Assembly: GCA_030656615.1 (NCBI GenBank)
Contig: JAUSOY010000063.1
Span: 62,001 to 126,000, forward strand
Direction of reading: 5' to 3'
DNA from: Bacteroidales bacterium
Lineage (GTDB): Bacteria; Bacteroidota; Bacteroidia; Bacteroidales; TTA-H9
Length of the DNA: 64,000 nt
Shown: one piece after another, positions 27,839-38,077 of the stretch
Position numbering within the stretch: the stretch's first letter is position 1
Layout of the letters: the number at the start of each line of letters is the position of its first letter
The notes under the pieces: model-generated
What the model was told of the DNA's origin: nothing
What the model saw: the letters and a program-made list of their open reading frames with translations, nothing else
Databases searched by the model: none
Program-made: the position numbers and the translations under genes

Positions 27839-29737
27839 ATGGGAAAAATCATTGGAATAGATTTAGGAACCACCAACTCATGTGTATCCGTAATGGAAGG
27901 CAACGAACCCGTAGTAATTCCTAATAGCGAAGGAAGACGTACCACACCATCCATCGTGGCTTTTACTGACAACGGAGAACGTAAAGTGGGCGATCCTGCG
28001 AAACGTCAAGCAATTACCAACCCTACAAAAACAGTTTCCTCCATCAAGCGTTTCATGGGCGAAACATTTGATCGCGTTACCAAAGAAATTGGTCGTGTAC
28101 CATATAAAGTGGTAAAAGGCGATAATAATACACCCCGTGTCCTCATCGACGACCGTAAATATACCCCTCAGGAAATCTCGGCTATGATTCTTCAGAAAAT
28201 GAAGAAAACAGCAGAAGATTATCTTGGACAAGAAGTTACCGAGGCCGTTATAACCGTCCCGGCGTATTTTAGCGATTCGCAGCGTCAGGCAACAAAAGAA
28301 GCCGGAGAAATTGCTGGTCTTAAAGTAAAACGTATCATCAATGAACCTACTGCCGCAGCGCTCGCTTATGGCCTTGATAAGAAAAATAAAGACATAAAAA
28401 TTGCCGTTTTCGATTTGGGAGGTGGAACTTTTGATATTTCAATCCTCGAACTTGGCGAAGGCGTTTTTGAAGTTAAATCGACCAACGGCGATACGCATTT
28501 GGGTGGTGATGATTTCGATCATGAAATTATTGACTGGCTGGCCGATGAATTTAAAAAGGATGAGGGAATCGATCTTCACAAAGATCCAATGGCTATGCAG
28601 CGTTTGAAAGAAGCTGCCGAAAAAGCAAAAATTGAACTTTCTTCATCTACCGAAACAGAAATCAATTTGCCATACATAATGCCAGTAGATGGTATTCCAA
28701 AACATTTGGTTCGCAAACTTACCCGTGCTAAGTTTGAGCAACTTACCGATAACCTCATAAAACGCACCATTGAGCCCTGTCGTTTGGCTCTTAAAGATGC
28801 CGGTTTAACAGCAGCACAGGTTGATGAAGTAATTCTTGTGGGCGGTTCTACCCGTATTCCAAGAGTTCAGCAGATTGTAGAGGAATTTTTTGGAAAAGCA
28901 CCTTCCAAGGGTGTAAATCCCGACGAAGTAGTTGCAGTAGGTGCTGCCATTCAGGGTGGTGTTCTTACCGGCGAAATTAAAGATGTTCTTTTGCTAGATG
29001 TTACGCCTCTTTCACTCGGTATTGAAACACTGGGTGGCGTCATGACCCGTCTCATCGAATCAAATACAACCATTCCTACCCGGAAATCGGAAACTTTCAG
29101 CACAGCTTCTGAAAATCAACCTTCGGTAGAAATTCACATATTGCAGGGCGAGCGGCCCATGGCCAATCAAAATAAATCGCTCGGACGATTCCATCTCGAT
29201 GGCATCCCTCCTGCTCCACGAGGTATTCCTCAAATCGAAGTTACATTCGATATTGATGCCAATGGTATTCTTCATGTATCGGCAAAAGACAAAGGAACCG
29301 GCAAATCGCAGCAGATTCGTATTGAAGCATCTACCGGACTTTCGGATGATGAAATCAAACGCATGAAAAACGAGGCAGAAGTCAATGCTGAATCTGACCG
29401 CGTTGCCCGCGAAGAAGTCGACAAAGTTAACCAGGCCGACTCACTCATCTTCCAGACTGAAAAACAGTTAAAAGAATATGGCGATAAAGTTCCCGAGGAT
29501 AAAAAAGCACCCATAATGCAGGCGCTCGAAGAGCTGAAAGAAGCACACAAACAGCGCGATATCAGTCGCATTGATGCAGCTACAGCTACTCTGAATACCG
29601 CATGGCAGGCTGGTAGCGAAGAAATCTACAAAGCAACCCAAGACGGTGGTGCTCAGGCAGGTGGAGAACAGCAACCGCAGGGAGGCGATAACAAAGAAGG
29701 TCAGGTAGAAGATGCCGACTTCGAAGAAGTAAAATAA
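27839..29737 (+). CDS. dnaK: Chaperone DnaK (Hsp70)
   Basis: The start at 27839 ([16 protein letters not shown]) gives 632 residues; an upstream TTG at 27788 would add an unlikely 17-residue leader. The ATPase domain has the phosphate-1 motif [12 protein letters not shown], the phosphate-2 segment [11 protein letters not shown] and the adenosine motif [12 protein letters not shown]. The [13 protein letters not shown] and [14 protein letters not shown] substrate-domain motifs are normal. The C-terminal tail is Gly/Gln-rich and ends in acidic residues. grpE and dnaJ are not next to it, and no CIRCE-type operator was seen. Confidence 0.98.
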   Translation: MGKIIGIDLGTTNSCVSVMEGNEPVVIPNSEGRRTTPSIVAFTDNGERKVGDPAKRQAITNPTKTVSSIKRFMGETFDRVTKEIGRVPYKVVKGDNNTPRVLIDDRKYTPQEISAMILQKMKKTAEDYLGQEVTEAVITVPAYFSDSQRQATKEAGEIAGLKVKRIINEPTAAALAYGLDKKNKDIKIAVFDLGGGTFDISILELGEGVFEVKSTNGDTHLGGDDFDHEIIDWLADEFKKDEGIDLHKDPMAMQRLKEAAEKAKIELSSSTETEINLPYIMPVDGIPKHLVRKLTRAKFEQLTDNLIKRTIEPCRLALKDAGLTAAQVDEVILVGGSTRIPRVQQIVEEFFGKAPSKGVNPDEVVAVGAAIQGGVLTGEIKDVLLLDVTPLSLGIETLGGVMTRLIESNTTIPTRKSETFSTASENQPSVEIHILQGERPMANQNKSLGRFHLDGIPPAPRGIPQIEVTFDIDANGILHVSAKDKGTGKSQQIRIEASTGLSDDEIKRMKNEAEVNAESDRVAREEVDKVNQADSLIFQTEKQLKEYGDKVPEDKKAPIMQALEELKEAHKQRDISRIDAATATLNTAWQAGSEEIYKATQDGGAQAGGEQQPQGGDNKEGQVEDADFEEVK

Positions 29738-29754
29738 TTCACCGATATAATTTC

Positions 29755-29786
29755 AAAGGCCGCTTTCCTGTATGGAGGCGGCCTTT
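29755..29786 (+). terminator. dnaK terminator
   Basis: AAAGGCCGC (29755-29763) pairs with GCGGCCTTT (29778-29786), followed by T6. It lies 18 bases beyond the dnaK stop. Confidence 0.9.
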
Positions 29787-29866
29787 TTTATTATTTATAA
29801 ATTTAACGAAGCATCGCTAGTATTGACATTGAGTCATTGCGTATCACAAAGTGAGTCCAATGAGTA

Positions 29867-29998
29867 ATGTTTCAAATGTTAAAAAAGCGTTTTGACGACA
29901 GGCAATTTGCAACACCCATTTTCACGGAAGCCATTCAACTTATCATTAAGATTAGCAAGGACTTGAGAGGTAAAAAAAAACAAGAAGTCAAAAGTTGA
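29867..29998 (+). pseudogene. Decayed C-terminal fragment of a serine recombinase (copy A)
   Basis: A short frame encodes [18 protein letters not shown] and then a Lys-rich end. This closely matches a second fragment at 31419-31638, including 28 identical bases (29933-29960 with 31555-31582). The sequence resembles the last part of Bacteroidota serine recombinases. Copy A appears to have lost one base near 29910 relative to an intact TPIF frame. No catalytic N-terminal domain remains. The family assignment is from memory of the motif style and needs a search. The rest of the 29787-30144 gap shows no gene. Confidence 0.5.
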
Positions 29999-30144
29999 TT
30001 GCAGTTAATAGAGTCTTTAATATAAAACTTGCTTCTTCTTAACTCAAATAATTAGAATACACTGAAAAGCGATAAAATATTCGGATGGAGTGCATGTTCT
30101 CGAGTTTCATCCGAATATCATGTTATTGAATTAACTGTTTTGCC

Positions 30145-30911
30145 TTAATCTTTTACACAGCGAACCGAAAGTCCGCTTGACATTTCATAGGCAGGTTTTT
30201 CGAGAGGCGATTTATGCGTATACATAACAATGCCAAAAGCTTTTTTTACACCAACTGGAAATGATGTCCACCATGCACCCATGGTATTGACAGATGTGAA
30301 ATTTCCAGTATTATACCTGAGCCCTCCGGGAAGAGCCGGAAATCCGGTTTCATTGGTAGCGTTGGTGCTGGTTTTCCAATGAGTAGTGCCAGCTTCTTTA
30401 AGTTTTATTCCTGAATTCATTCCCAACTCATTTCCCAGAGTTTTCCAATCATCATCAGAAGAAACGTGCCAGCCCGACGGGCAAAGCTTATCTGTATTTA
30501 CAGTGTAATAATTATACAGTGCACCAAAAACGGCTTCGTAATTTGTGCTATTATTATACCAACAATATTTCCCGATTTCTGAATTTCCCCAAGCATCTTT
30601 ATCCTTAACATTAGGAATTGGTGTGCCATCATTATATTTCGTAGTTCTCAAGTTCTCTGCCATCCGACCTGATACCCTATTTTAACCGTTTTGTATACAT
30701 TCCCATCAACATCTGTAACTGTATTACCTGTTGTAGGCAATGAGGATGCCTCAAATGTAATGTTTACAATCTCAGAAGTCGGAATTGTAAGAACTGTATT
30801 ATCCTTTTTCTGAATTTTCATAACCTCCTGTGATAGAACCAAAGAAGTATTACAAACGATAAAAATAACGCCCAAAAACAAAATGGCGAGCGATTTTTGT
30901 TTACTTTTCAT
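30145..30911 (-). pseudogene. Frameshifted FISUMP-domain secreted protein
   Basis: Two overlapping frames make up one broken gene. The 5' part (30911 down to 30648) has a signal peptide (MKSKQKSLAILFLG to VLSQ), a KxDNTVLTIPTSEI segment and the start of a FISUMP domain (VTDVDGNVYKTVKIG). The 3' part (30663 down to 30145) continues as WMAENLRTTKYNDGTPI, ending in SVRCVKD. One base (T on the coding strand) is missing at 30665/30666, where QVWM is expected but QVGW is read. A GGAGG sequence 5 bases before the ATG at 30911 selects that start over an upstream ATG. Whether this is a true pseudogene, phase variation or a sequencing error is open. Confidence 0.8.
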
Positions 30912-31418
30912 ATTAACCTCCATTTTAAGTAATAATTAATAATTATGGTTTTTGTATATGTCCAAAACATTATTTTACTTAAATTATGCCTAAAGTCTAT
31001 GTAAACACATTTGTGTTTATTTCTACTATAGGGCAAACTTGTTGTTATTAATTAATTTGCTGTATATCAACAATAAAAACAATTATTAATGTTTATAACT
31101 GAAAGTAAATTTTTCTATTAGCATTTTCAAAAAACGATATGAAACGTATTTCTATGTTTAAATATAGTTTTTATTTCCAATAAAAGGCATTAAAACAAAT
31201 GTTAACCCCTTGTGCATTTAGGCAATGTTATTTGTGAAATTGAATGAATTTCTTCCAAAAAAATTATTATAAATGAATCATTGTCACGGAAGTGGTTTTA
31301 GATTCTCAAATCTATTGAGATATGAAGGGTAGAGTTGAGAAAGAACTTGTTCTTTTAAACAAAATACTCAACGAGCACAACAAGTTGTATCTCCATTCAA
31401 AATTTACATTGAGAATGA
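30912..31418. other. AT-rich non-coding stretch of the eroded island
   Basis: No credible gene is seen on either strand. The sequence is more AT-rich than the neighbours and lies between the FISUMP gene start and the recombinase fragment beside tRNA-Leu. It probably holds the FISUMP promoter and debris of a mobile element. Confidence 0.5.
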
Positions 31419-31638
31419 ACTTATTATGCTGAAAACCTATTAGAATATTACAGGAACCCGGATGGAGCTACCAAAAAGAAGATACTTGCTTGCCTTTTTG
31501 CTGAAAAACTCGTTTTTGTGAAAGGAAATTTGCAAACCCATCTTTAGGGAACCGATTCAACTTATCATTAAGATTAGCAAGGGTTTAGGAGGGTCAAAAA
31601 AAAACAAGAGATCGCAAATAATCTCTTGTTTAGTTGAG
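31419..31638 (+). pseudogene. Decayed C-terminal fragment of a serine recombinase (copy B), abutting tRNA-Leu
   Basis: After an in-frame stop the sequence reads LLEYYRNPDGATKKKILACL and FAEKLVFVKGNLQT, in the style of the C-terminal region of Bacteroidota serine recombinases (ETKxKIL...FPEKLVF). A two-base loss at about 31538 shifts the frame; the continuation ([18 protein letters not shown]) is in another frame and matches copy A. The reading frame then runs antisense into tRNA-Leu, which commonly happens when an integrase gene abuts a tRNA attachment site. Only the tail remains, with no resolvase catalytic domain. Confidence 0.55.
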
Positions 31639-31722
31639 TACCCGGGGCGGGACTTGAACCCGCACGGCCTTGCGGCCAAAGGATTTTAAGTCCTTCGTGT
31701 CTACCAATTCCACCACCTGGGC
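31639..31722 (-). tRNA. tRNA-Leu (anticodon TAA)
   Basis: The 84-base gene folds as a class II tRNA. The 5' end is GCCCAGG and the 3' side CCCGGGT plus discriminator A. The anticodon loop is CTTAAAA with TAA. The long variable arm has a GGCC/GGCC stem with a GCAA loop, and the T arm is GCGGGTTCAAGTCCCGC. The fifth acceptor pair is A-C, a mismatch. No CCA is encoded. It is followed 56 bases downstream-left by mobile-element debris and is preceded by tRNA-Gly. Confidence 0.95.
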
Positions 31723-31739
31723 ATATCCTCAAAGAAAAA

Positions 31740-31776
31740 AATCCCGTCTTACCCTATGTGGATGTGATTCGGGATT
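31740..31776. other. Hairpin between the two tRNA genes
   Basis: AATCCCG (31740-31746) and CGGGATT (31770-31776) could pair around a 23-base loop. It may help processing of a tRNA-Gly/tRNA-Leu precursor; there is no T-tract. Confidence 0.3.
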
Positions 31777-31778
31777 AG

Positions 31779-31851
<73 letters not shown>

Positions 31852-31903
31852 TTGAATAACGGTGCAAAGATAAAACAAAAATAAATTTCCCTGCAAGCCT
31901 TTT

Positions 31904-34528
31904 CTATTTTTTCGTTAAAAGAATTTTAATCGCGTTGAGTTTCATCAAGGCTTCAACAGGTGTCAAGGTATTGATGTCTGTATTAATTATCTCATCCTTA
32001 ATTTGTAAAAGCAAAGGATCGTCCAGCTGAATAAAACTCAGCTGATATGAATTATCGCCGGATTTCACCATGGGTTTTACTTTGCGCCCCGCGAGGGCTT
32101 CACTATTATGCGATTCTTCAAGTCTGATCAACAATTCATTGGCTCTGGTTAATACCGTTTGTGGCATTCCGGCCATACGGGCCACATGAATTCCAAAACT
32201 ATGCTCACTACCGCCTGCAACCAATTTCCGTAAAAAAATAATTTTATTTTGAATTTCTTTCACGGCAATATGGAAATTACGGATACGGTTAAAAAGCTCG
32301 GCCATCTCATTCAATTCATGATAATGCGTGGCAAAAAGAACTTTGGGCTTAAAAAGTGGATGATTATGGATATATTCAACGATACTCCATGCAATGCTAA
32401 TTCCGTCATATGTACTTGTACCTCTTCCAATTTCATCGAGGATAATGAGACTCCGATCGCTCACATTATTCAATATACTTGCCGTTTCGTTCATCTCCAC
32501 CATAAAAGTGGATTCGCCGGATGAGATATTATCAGAAGCTCCCACTCTCGTAAATATTTTATCAACCATCCCGATACTGGCTGATTCTGCAGGCACAAAA
32601 CTACCAATCTGCGCCATCAGCACAATTAATGCCGTTTGCCGAAGCAGTGCCGACTTACCCGACATATTTGGCCCTGTTAGAATGATAATTTGCTGATTAT
32701 CGTTATTCAGAAGCACATCATTCGCCACATAGGTTTCACCGGGCAACATTCTTTTTTCGATGACCGGATGCCGGCCTTGCCGAATATCAATATTTGTCCC
32801 ATCATTCATCGAAGGTCGAACATAGGAAGATGCCGTGGCTTCTGAAGCAAAAGACAACAAAACGTCAAGCCTTGCCAACTGCGATGCATTAATCTGAATT
32901 GGTTCGATATACTCTGAGACTTCAAGTATTAAAGCATTAAACAATGTAGTTTCCAGACTAATGATTTTCTCTTCTGCTCCTAAGATTTTCGATTCGTATT
33001 CCTTCAGTTCTTCCGTGATATATCGCTCGGCATTTACCAGGGTTTGCTTGCGATGCCATGAAGGAGGCACTTTGTCTTTGTGCGCATTGGTGACTTCAAG
33101 ATAGTAACCAAAAACATTGTTATAACTTATTTTAAGTGAGGTAATACCTGTAGCAGCAGCCTCTCTTTGCTGTATTCCTTGTAAATAATCTTTCCCGGAA
33201 TAAAATATACTTCGTAAATCATCCAAATCGGCATTAATACCATCTGCGATAACCCCTCCTTTATTAATAGCAGCCGGTGGATCGTCCTTCAGACTTTGAG
33301 CTATTTTCTCCCTAATTAAGATACATGGGTTCAAACGATCACCAATAGACTGAATAGATGGCGATGAAATACCCGAGCATAACTGCTTAATTGCCTCCGT
33401 TGAATGCAGCGATTTTTGAATGTGCTGCATCTCTCTGGGGCTGATTCGGCCGGTTGCTACCTTTGAAATCATGCGTTCGATATCGCCGGTATTGCGGAGC
33501 TGATGTGCCATCTTCTCCGAAATATCGGGATGATTCATAAAATACTCTACAATATTATGCCTTTCTTCCAGAGGGCTTCGGTCTTTTAAGGGCATGGTTA
33601 TCCAACGTCTCAGCAAACGGGCGCCCATAGGCGTTATAGCATGATCCAAAACCTGAATCAGGGTTGAGGAATTTTCTACCACACCCTGTAAAAGTTCCAA
33701 GTTCCGAATTGTATACCGATCGAGCCAAACGTAGTGATCCTCTTCTATCCTTCGAATAGACGTCAGATGTGAAATACGATCGTGCTGGGTTTCTGACAGA
33801 TAATGAAAAGCTGCCCCGGCTGCGATAACTGCCTTTTCGAGATCTTCAATACCAAAACCTTTAAAGGATTTAGTCTGAAAATGCTTCAGAAGAATATCAG
33901 ACGCAAAATCAGGAGTAAACACCCAATCTTCAAAGGTGTTCAGGTAATATTTATCACCGAATAATTCAATAAAATTACGCAGTTTATTTTTTTGAAGTAT
34001 TATTTCAGAGGGCCTGAAATTCTGAAGCAATTTATCAATATATTCATTACTTCCCTGGGCTACAAAAAATTCGCCTGTTGAAATATCGAGAAACGAAATA
34101 CCGGTGATTTTCTGGTCGAGGTGTAAACCGGCTAAAAAGTTATTCTCTTTTTGTTCCAGCGTTTTATCATTATACGAAACACCAGGAGTTACCAATTCCG
34201 TCACTCCACGCTTAACTATTGTTTTAGTGGTTTTAGGATCTTCGAGCTGATCGCAAATAGCGACACGTAATCCTGCTCTAACAAGTTTTGGAAGATAGGT
34301 ATCGAGCGAATGATGGGGAAAACCTGCCAGTTCAACCGAAGAAGCAGCGCCATTTGACCTTTTGGTAAGAACAATTCCAAGAATACGGGAGGCTCGTATG
34401 GCGTCTTCGCCAAACGTTTCATAAAAATCGCCTACCCTGAAAAGCAGCAGTGCATCCGGATATTTTGCCTTGATACGATTGTATTGTTGCATCAATGGCG
34501 TTTCTGAAGGTATCTTCGTATTTGCCAA
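31904..34528 (-). CDS. mutS: DNA mismatch repair protein MutS
   Basis: The product has 874 residues, the normal MutS1 length. The mismatch-wedge motif is F35-Y-E37 in [11 protein letters not shown]. The ATPase has Walker A GPNMSGKS at about 615-622 and Walker B with [12 protein letters not shown]. The FATHYHEL motif is present. It recognises base mismatches and small loops and recruits MutL, which is not in the window. It is divergent from the SpoU methyltransferase gene across a 127-base gap. Confidence 0.98.
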   Translation of the reverse strand: MANTKIPSETPLMQQYNRIKAKYPDALLLFRVGDFYETFGEDAIRASRILGIVLTKRSNGAASSVELAGFPHHSLDTYLPKLVRAGLRVAICDQLEDPKTTKTIVKRGVTELVTPGVSYNDKTLEQKENNFLAGLHLDQKITGISFLDISTGEFFVAQGSNEYIDKLLQNFRPSEIILQKNKLRNFIELFGDKYYLNTFEDWVFTPDFASDILLKHFQTKSFKGFGIEDLEKAVIAAGAAFHYLSETQHDRISHLTSIRRIEEDHYVWLDRYTIRNLELLQGVVENSSTLIQVLDHAITPMGARLLRRWITMPLKDRSPLEERHNIVEYFMNHPDISEKMAHQLRNTGDIERMISKVATGRISPREMQHIQKSLHSTEAIKQLCSGISSPSIQSIGDRLNPCILIREKIAQSLKDDPPAAINKGGVIADGINADLDDLRSIFYSGKDYLQGIQQREAAATGITSLKISYNNVFGYYLEVTNAHKDKVPPSWHRKQTLVNAERYITEELKEYESKILGAEEKIISLETTLFNALILEVSEYIEPIQINASQLARLDVLLSFASEATASSYVRPSMNDGTNIDIRQGRHPVIEKRMLPGETYVANDVLLNNDNQQIIILTGPNMSGKSALLRQTALIVLMAQIGSFVPAESASIGMVDKIFTRVGASDNISSGESTFMVEMNETASILNNVSDRSLIILDEIGRGTSTYDGISIAWSIVEYIHNHPLFKPKVLFATHYHELNEMAELFNRIRNFHIAVKEIQNKIIFLRKLVAGGSEHSFGIHVARMAGMPQTVLTRANELLIRLEESHNSEALAGRKVKPMVKSGDNSYQLSFIQLDDPLLLQIKDEIINTDINTLTPVEALMKLNAIKILLTKK

Positions 34529-34547
34529 TATATTTCGATTTTCTGAA

Positions 34548-34555
34548 CAAAAATA
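34548..34555 (-). promoter_or_regulatory. Candidate -7 box for mutS
   Basis: It reads TATTTTTG on the minus strand, a full TAnnTTTG match 20 bases before the mutS ATG. No clear -33 element is seen. Confidence 0.4.
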
Positions 34556-34617
34556 CTGGAATTCTCCGGAATTTCATTTCAATAGGCTTTCTATATAGCG
34601 CTTTTACCGCTATTGCT

Positions 34618-34625
34618 TACCTTTG
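34618..34625 (+). promoter_or_regulatory. Candidate -7 box for the SpoU methyltransferase gene
   Basis: TACCTTTG, a full TAnnTTTG match, lies 30 bases before the ATG at 34656. The -33 element is not clear. Confidence 0.4.
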
Positions 34626-34655
34626 CTGGCGTTTAAAAAAACGTCTATATAATTA

Positions 34656-35186
34656 ATGAATAAAAAACTAAGCATGGCAGAGTTGAATCGGCTAAGCGTG
34701 AATGAATTTCACAAGGCCGAAAAGCAGGAGTTGGTTATCGTCCTGGACAACATCCGTAGCCAGAGCAATACCGGTTCTGTTTTCAGAACCTCTGATGCCT
34801 ATCGAATCCAAAAGCTTTTTCTGTGTGGAATCACCGCTGTTCCTCCGCATCGCGAAATTCAAAAAACGGCACTGGGAGCTACAGAATCTGTTGCCTGGGA
34901 ATACTTCGAAAATACCGTGGATTGCATCCATCAACTTAAAGCTGATGGGTATTACATCATAAGTATTGAACAAACCCAACAAAGTATCCCTTTAAATACA
35001 TTTTCACCCAATCCAAATCAAAAACTAGCGATAGTTTTAGGAAATGAAATAAATGGGATTTCTGAAGAAGTATTAAGTGCTTCAGATATTTGCATTGAAT
35101 TGCCCCAATTCGGTACTAAACACTCCCTTAACATATCGGTTTGTGCAGGTATTGTAATATGGGAACTCAGTAAAGCCTTTTTTTGA
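34656..35186 (+). CDS. SpoU/TrmH-family RNA methyltransferase
   Basis: The product has 176 residues. All three SPOUT motifs are visible: VVLDNIRSQSNTGSVFRTSD-type motif 1 (here IVLDNIRSQSNTG), motif 2 LAIVLGNEINGIS and motif 3 IELPQFGTKHSLNISVCAG. These form the trefoil knot that binds AdoMet. The protein lacks an N-terminal RNA-binding domain, as in short SpoU enzymes that 2'-O-methylate tRNA or rRNA. The exact target cannot be read. Confidence 0.92.
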   Translation: MNKKLSMAELNRLSVNEFHKAEKQELVIVLDNIRSQSNTGSVFRTSDAYRIQKLFLCGITAVPPHREIQKTALGATESVAWEYFENTVDCIHQLKADGYYIISIEQTQQSIPLNTFSPNPNQKLAIVLGNEINGISEEVLSASDICIELPQFGTKHSLNISVCAGIVIWELSKAFF

Positions 35187-35346
35187 TGACAGATTGTAAA
35201 TCCTGAATAAAAATATACCTGTAAACCTGAAACCTTTTCAATAAAAATGAAGTTTAACTGTATGAATTACGCATACATTGATGTATATTTGTAAACAAAA
35301 TTAATATTCATCATAATACTGTGTGAACATTTTTTATAAATCACAG

Positions 35347-35376
35347 TTGTTTTGTATGTTAAATAGCTTAATTTTG
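35347..35376 (+). promoter_or_regulatory. Bacteroidota-type promoter for the OmpA-like/TPR gene
   Basis: TTG (35347-35349), a 19-base spacer and TAATTTTG (35369-35376) match both promoter elements. The ATG is at 35421, giving a leader of about 40 bases. Confidence 0.6.
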
Positions 35377-35420
35377 TACTAAAATCCGTTATAAAGACAG
35401 AATCTATAAAACCGTTCCTT

Positions 35421-37901
35421 ATGAAAAAAGTCTATCAATTAACAGCACGTGTTTTAATTCTGGCACTAGTGGGATTAATTCCTCTCACTATGATGGGCCA
35501 GAAAGAAACAACCAAACAAGCAAAACCATCCTTTGATCCTCATTGGTACGTGGGTGCCAATTTTGGCCTCAGCCAGTTCCATGGCGATATCACAAAATAT
35601 CGTTGGGTACCAGACAAGGATAATTGGAATTTCGGTGGTGGACTGAATTTCGGCCGCCAGATGACTTCCATTTTTGGCCTGAGAGGTAATGTTTCTATGG
35701 GTAACTATTCCGGCAGTGAAGATCGCGTAGCTCTTAACTATCAGGGATATTTCGACAAAAAAATTGAAGGTAGCTACATCGATTATTCGCTATTGATGAC
35801 CTTCGACCTGGATAACCTGATCCTGGGTTACAATCCTGACCGTTGGATGGGCGTTTATGCTTTACTCGGTGTTGGTAACAGCCAATATAGGGTTAAACAG
35901 TACGAACTTTCAACGAATACTTTACTAGGCAGCCGTGGCTACGACACCGAACAAGGTGGTGGTGATGGCAAAGGCTTTGGTGGCCGCGACCTTATTGGGA
36001 CTATCCCAGTTGGTTTTGGTTTCAATTTCAGCGTTTCAGAAAAAGTAGACATTACCCTAGAAAGCCTTTTCCGCATCGGCGATACCGAAGGTATGGATAT
36101 GTATACTGGTGGTGCTGTTCAAATCAAAAATGACTTTTACAGTTTAAATACCATTGGTTTGGTATATAAATTTGGCGCAGGTGGAAATCTCAACAACATG
36201 AAGCGGGATTTCAACAAAGTTAAATTTGATGTTATTCCTCAGGTTCTTGAAACCAAAGGAGATGAAATCGATGTTACCGTTCGTGGCACTTTCCCCCCAA
36301 ATTATTTCGTAAAAAATGCAGCCGTGTGCTTCCAGCCCGTTCTGCGTTATGGTAACGACAGCACCGTTCTCGCACCTATCGTTCTCCGTGGAGAAAATGT
36401 TAAAGGCGAAGGCGATGTTATTAGTTACAAAAATGGTGGCACTTTCACGTACAAATACACCATCCCTTACAAACCAGAGATGAATATTGCTGAACTGCAC
36501 GTTACTCCTGTAGCGTACCTTCCTAAGGGCCCCGTTTCTAAACCTACCTCCTGCAGCAACCTGCAAGATTACAAAGCACTCGCTCTTGGAGACAGAAAAC
36601 TTGCTGACGGTGTAATTTATACCTGCAAACGTATTGACCCCAATGCCGATAAAGTTATCGCGGCTCACGGCTACGAAAAAGAAACGCTGCTTCAGAAATC
36701 AGCCAACATCTATTTCCCCAAAAACAAATACGATGTTAACTTCAAATTCGGTCTCAACAAAACCGATATGGCCCAGGCTGCTTACATAGCATTATATGAC
36801 CAGGTAAAACAGGGTTATAAAATTAAAGACATCACCATTAATGGTTGGGCTTCACCGGAAGGCGAAGAAACTTTCAACGATAACCTTTCAGGAAATCGTG
36901 GTGGTGCTGCCAAAAAAGCAGTTACTGCCGATATGGATAAAATGAAAAAGGACAAAAAAGCTCCTGTCAAAATCCAACCCGATATTACCTTCAATGTTAC
37001 CGGTAATGGTCCAGATTGGAACGGTTTCATGAACCTGGTTCAGACTTCCGAACTGAAAGACAAAAACACCATCCTTAACGTTGTTAACTCCGCTGATCCT
37101 AAGAAAAAAGAAGAAGAAATCAGGAATATGATTTTAATCTATCCTGAAATCGAAACACAGCTTCTTCCTCCACTGAGAAGGGCAGAAATCGTAATCACTG
37201 TTTTCGAACCTAAGAAATCAGATGAGAAAATCGCCAAACTGGCTGTTACTTATCCTGATTCGTTGAACGAAAAAGAGATTATGTATGCTGCTACACTCAC
37301 TGAAGACCTGAAGATCAAACAGAAAATTTACAAATCGGCTACCCAGATTTACAGTAACAACTGGAAAGCATTCAACAACCTCGGTGTAGTTGAACTCATG
37401 CTTGGCAACATCAATGAAGCTTCTGCTAATCTCGAAAAAGCTAATACCCTTTCACCTGATAATGCCGAAGTAATTAACAATCTTGGTGCTGTTGCCATGA
37501 TGAAAAAAGACTACGACAAAGCTGCTCAGCTATTCGAAAAAGCCAAAAAACTTGGAATGAACGAATCATACAATCTTGGTGTTCTGATGGTTCCAAAAGG
37601 CAAATACGACGAAGCTGTAGTTGCAATGAAAGGCAAAAAGTGTGACTATAACCTTGCTCTCGCTCTTATGCTCTCAGGCAACACAGGTGATGCTGCTAAA
37701 GTTTTAGATTGCGCAGAAAAGAATGCTCAGACTTATTATCTGAAAGCTGTTCTTGGTGCAAGAACCAACAACGCTACCATGTTATTCGAAAACCTTGAAC
37801 AGGCTGTTAAAGCAGATGCTTCTTTGAAAGCCACCGCAAAAGCTGACAGAGAGTTTATCAAATTCATGGATACTGCTGAATTCCGCAAGATTGCTGAATA
37901 A
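35421..37901 (+). CDS. Outer-membrane protein with N-terminal barrel, OmpA-like region and C-terminal TPR repeats
   Basis: The product has 826 residues and a signal peptide (about 1-26, ending MMGQ). Residues about 35-255 look like an outer-membrane beta-barrel (WYVGANFGLSQFHGD, then repeated aromatic strands). Residues about 430-605 hold a divergent OmpA-like region (ITINGWASPEGEE and NRGGAAKKAV) that may bind peptidoglycan. Residues about 610-770 contain TPR repeats (WKAFNNLGVVELMLGNINEA, AEVINNLGAVAMMKKDYDKA). It probably anchors the outer membrane and scaffolds other proteins. It has its own promoter and a strong terminator, and its codon use suggests high expression. Confidence 0.82.
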   Translation: MKKVYQLTARVLILALVGLIPLTMMGQKETTKQAKPSFDPHWYVGANFGLSQFHGDITKYRWVPDKDNWNFGGGLNFGRQMTSIFGLRGNVSMGNYSGSEDRVALNYQGYFDKKIEGSYIDYSLLMTFDLDNLILGYNPDRWMGVYALLGVGNSQYRVKQYELSTNTLLGSRGYDTEQGGGDGKGFGGRDLIGTIPVGFGFNFSVSEKVDITLESLFRIGDTEGMDMYTGGAVQIKNDFYSLNTIGLVYKFGAGGNLNNMKRDFNKVKFDVIPQVLETKGDEIDVTVRGTFPPNYFVKNAAVCFQPVLRYGNDSTVLAPIVLRGENVKGEGDVISYKNGGTFTYKYTIPYKPEMNIAELHVTPVAYLPKGPVSKPTSCSNLQDYKALALGDRKLADGVIYTCKRIDPNADKVIAAHGYEKETLLQKSANIYFPKNKYDVNFKFGLNKTDMAQAAYIALYDQVKQGYKIKDITINGWASPEGEETFNDNLSGNRGGAAKKAVTADMDKMKKDKKAPVKIQPDITFNVTGNGPDWNGFMNLVQTSELKDKNTILNVVNSADPKKKEEEIRNMILIYPEIETQLLPPLRRAEIVITVFEPKKSDEKIAKLAVTYPDSLNEKEIMYAATLTEDLKIKQKIYKSATQIYSNNWKAFNNLGVVELMLGNINEASANLEKANTLSPDNAEVINNLGAVAMMKKDYDKAAQLFEKAKKLGMNESYNLGVLMVPKGKYDEAVVAMKGKKCDYNLALALMLSGNTGDAAKVLDCAEKNAQTYYLKAVLGARTNNATMLFENLEQAVKADASLKATAKADREFIKFMDTAEFRKIAE

Positions 37902-37918
37902 TTTATAAGAATACTTAC

Positions 37919-37952
37919 AAAGAGAGCTGCTCCATTCGGAGCAGCTCTCTTT
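37919..37952 (+). terminator. Strong terminator after the OmpA-like/TPR gene
   Basis: AAAGAGAGCTGCTCC (37919-37933) pairs perfectly over 15 bp with GGAGCAGCTCTCTTT (37938-37952) around a 4-base loop, followed by a T-rich run. Confidence 0.95.
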
Positions 37953-38077
37953 GTTTTTATAAAAACGTAAAAGATAAAATAGTGCTTTAAACGTGAATCA
38001 TCAATGATTCAAGAAATTGACATACCAATAACATAGCACCTTTTTGATACTAATCGAATTCAAAAAATACTGATTTG

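Noticed and set aside
29867-29998. Copy A read as an independent 43-residue gene
   Set aside because: Its similarity to the frameshifted copy B and its lack of an upstream domain make a gene remnant the better explanation.
36144-36668. 174-residue antisense frame inside the OmpA-like/TPR gene
   Set aside because: It is a shadow of a well-supported coding sequence with domain content, and shows no motifs of its own.
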